Positions 5,070 to 5,351 of a stretch of DNA of 5,351 bases are shown piece by piece; the stretch's first letter is position 1, and each line of letters starts with the position of its first letter. Origin of the DNA: CAZGWJ01 sp964529445 (GTDB lineage: Bacteria; Oederibacteriota; Muellerivitia; Muellerivitales; Muellerivitaceae); NCBI GenBank assembly GCA_964529445.1, contig CAZGWJ010000131.1:1-5351 (forward strand). The letters run 5' to 3'. A program made the position numbers and the translations under genes. The notes beneath the pieces were generated by a model. It did not search any database. It saw only the letters and a list, made by a program, of their open reading frames with translations, and was not told where the DNA came from.

Positions 5070-5351
5070 GGACGGCCTTCACCTTCGAGAAGAAACGGTT
5101 CCATCCGGACCGACGCCCGGTCCGGAGATCCTTCTCCCTGCGGGCGATCCAGGCCTTCAAGGTCGAGAGGTTCCTGCGGATCTCCGGGGCGTTCAATTCG
5201 ACGATGTCCGTCCACATGGCGGGGCTGGATGCGGCGATCCTCGTGACATCCCGGAAGCCGGTTCCCACGGCGAGGCGGATCCCGGGATCCCTTCGGAGCG
5301 CCTTCCCGTACAATTCCGTCAAGGCGCAGGCCAACAGGTGGGGCGTATGGC
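5056..5351 (-). CDS. tyrA: Prephenate dehydrogenase, C-terminal end (gene runs off the right edge)
   Basis: Prephenate dehydrogenase oxidatively decarboxylates prephenate to 4-hydroxyphenylpyruvate with NAD(P)+ on the tyrosine branch. Only the last 97 codons are visible. They include HTPHLLACAL, matching the conserved SHLPH(L/M)LA..L helix of TyrA, and GTGFRDVTRIAASSPAMW, matching the GGGFRDxTRIAxSxPxxW signature. A lysine/arginine-rich tail of about 30 residues follows and shows no ACT domain, so a regulatory ACT domain fused at the C-terminus is unlikely. The N-terminal NAD-binding domain is outside the window, so a fusion at that end (for example to chorismate mutase) cannot be excluded. 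The TGA overlaps the aroA ATG by one base, indicating one message and translational coupling. Confidence 0.92.
   Translation of the reverse strand, partial: HTPHLLACALTELYGKALRRDPGIRLAVGTGFRDVTRIAASSPAMWTDIVELNAPEIRRNLSTLKAWIARREKDLRTGRRSGWNRFFSKVKAVRERL

Noticed and set aside
5057..5215. Extending aroA upstream by 53 codons.
   Set aside because: The extra segment overlaps tyrA, lacks family similarity, and the ATG at 5056 has a good SD and the normal EPSP synthase N-terminus.

Overview
The window comes from a GC-rich bacterial chromosome. All six recognisable genes lie on the minus strand, so transcription runs from right to left. In transcription order they are: the 3' end of a prephenate dehydrogenase gene (tyrA), aroA (EPSP synthase), cmk (cytidylate kinase), a type I-alpha (AroF/G/H-like) DAHP synthase, plsC (1-acyl-glycerol-3-phosphate acyltransferase) and the 5' part of rpsA (ribosomal protein S1). 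The tyrA and rpsA genes run off the window edges. No tRNA, rRNA, CRISPR array, insertion sequence or phage gene was seen.

Right part (3755-5351): tyrA and aroA are joined by a one-base stop/start overlap (TGATG), which points to translational coupling. They supply tyrosine-branch and shikimate-pathway steps. Middle (2815-3754): cmk is flanked by two informative spacers. The aroA-cmk spacer carries a degenerate octamer repeat of the CGCAGAGG/CACAGAGA type and an inverted repeat. The cmk-DAHP synthase spacer carries two overlapping hairpins and a near-consensus sigma-70-type promoter (TTGGAA, 17 bp, TATAAT) with a dyad exactly between its -35 and -10 boxes. Left part (1-2814): DAHP synthase, plsC and rpsA follow, separated by 67 and 152 bases.

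The backbone tyrA-aroA-cmk-(plsC)-rpsA is a well-known bacterial gene order mixing aromatic amino acid synthesis, nucleotide salvage, phospholipid synthesis and translation. The unusual part is the DAHP synthase, the entry enzyme of the shikimate pathway, placed between cmk and plsC behind its own promoter. This puts pathway entry (DAHP synthase), a late common step (AroA) and the tyrosine branch (TyrA) in one cluster. DAHP synthase can also be transcribed separately, together with plsC and rpsA downstream of it.

The organism cannot be named from this sequence. The PlsC and Cmk types and the gene order fit many bacterial phyla. I found no previously undescribed multi-gene system. The points of interest are regulatory structures and the repeat in the spacers, not new protein families. 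Long open frames on the plus strand are antisense shadows of these genes.
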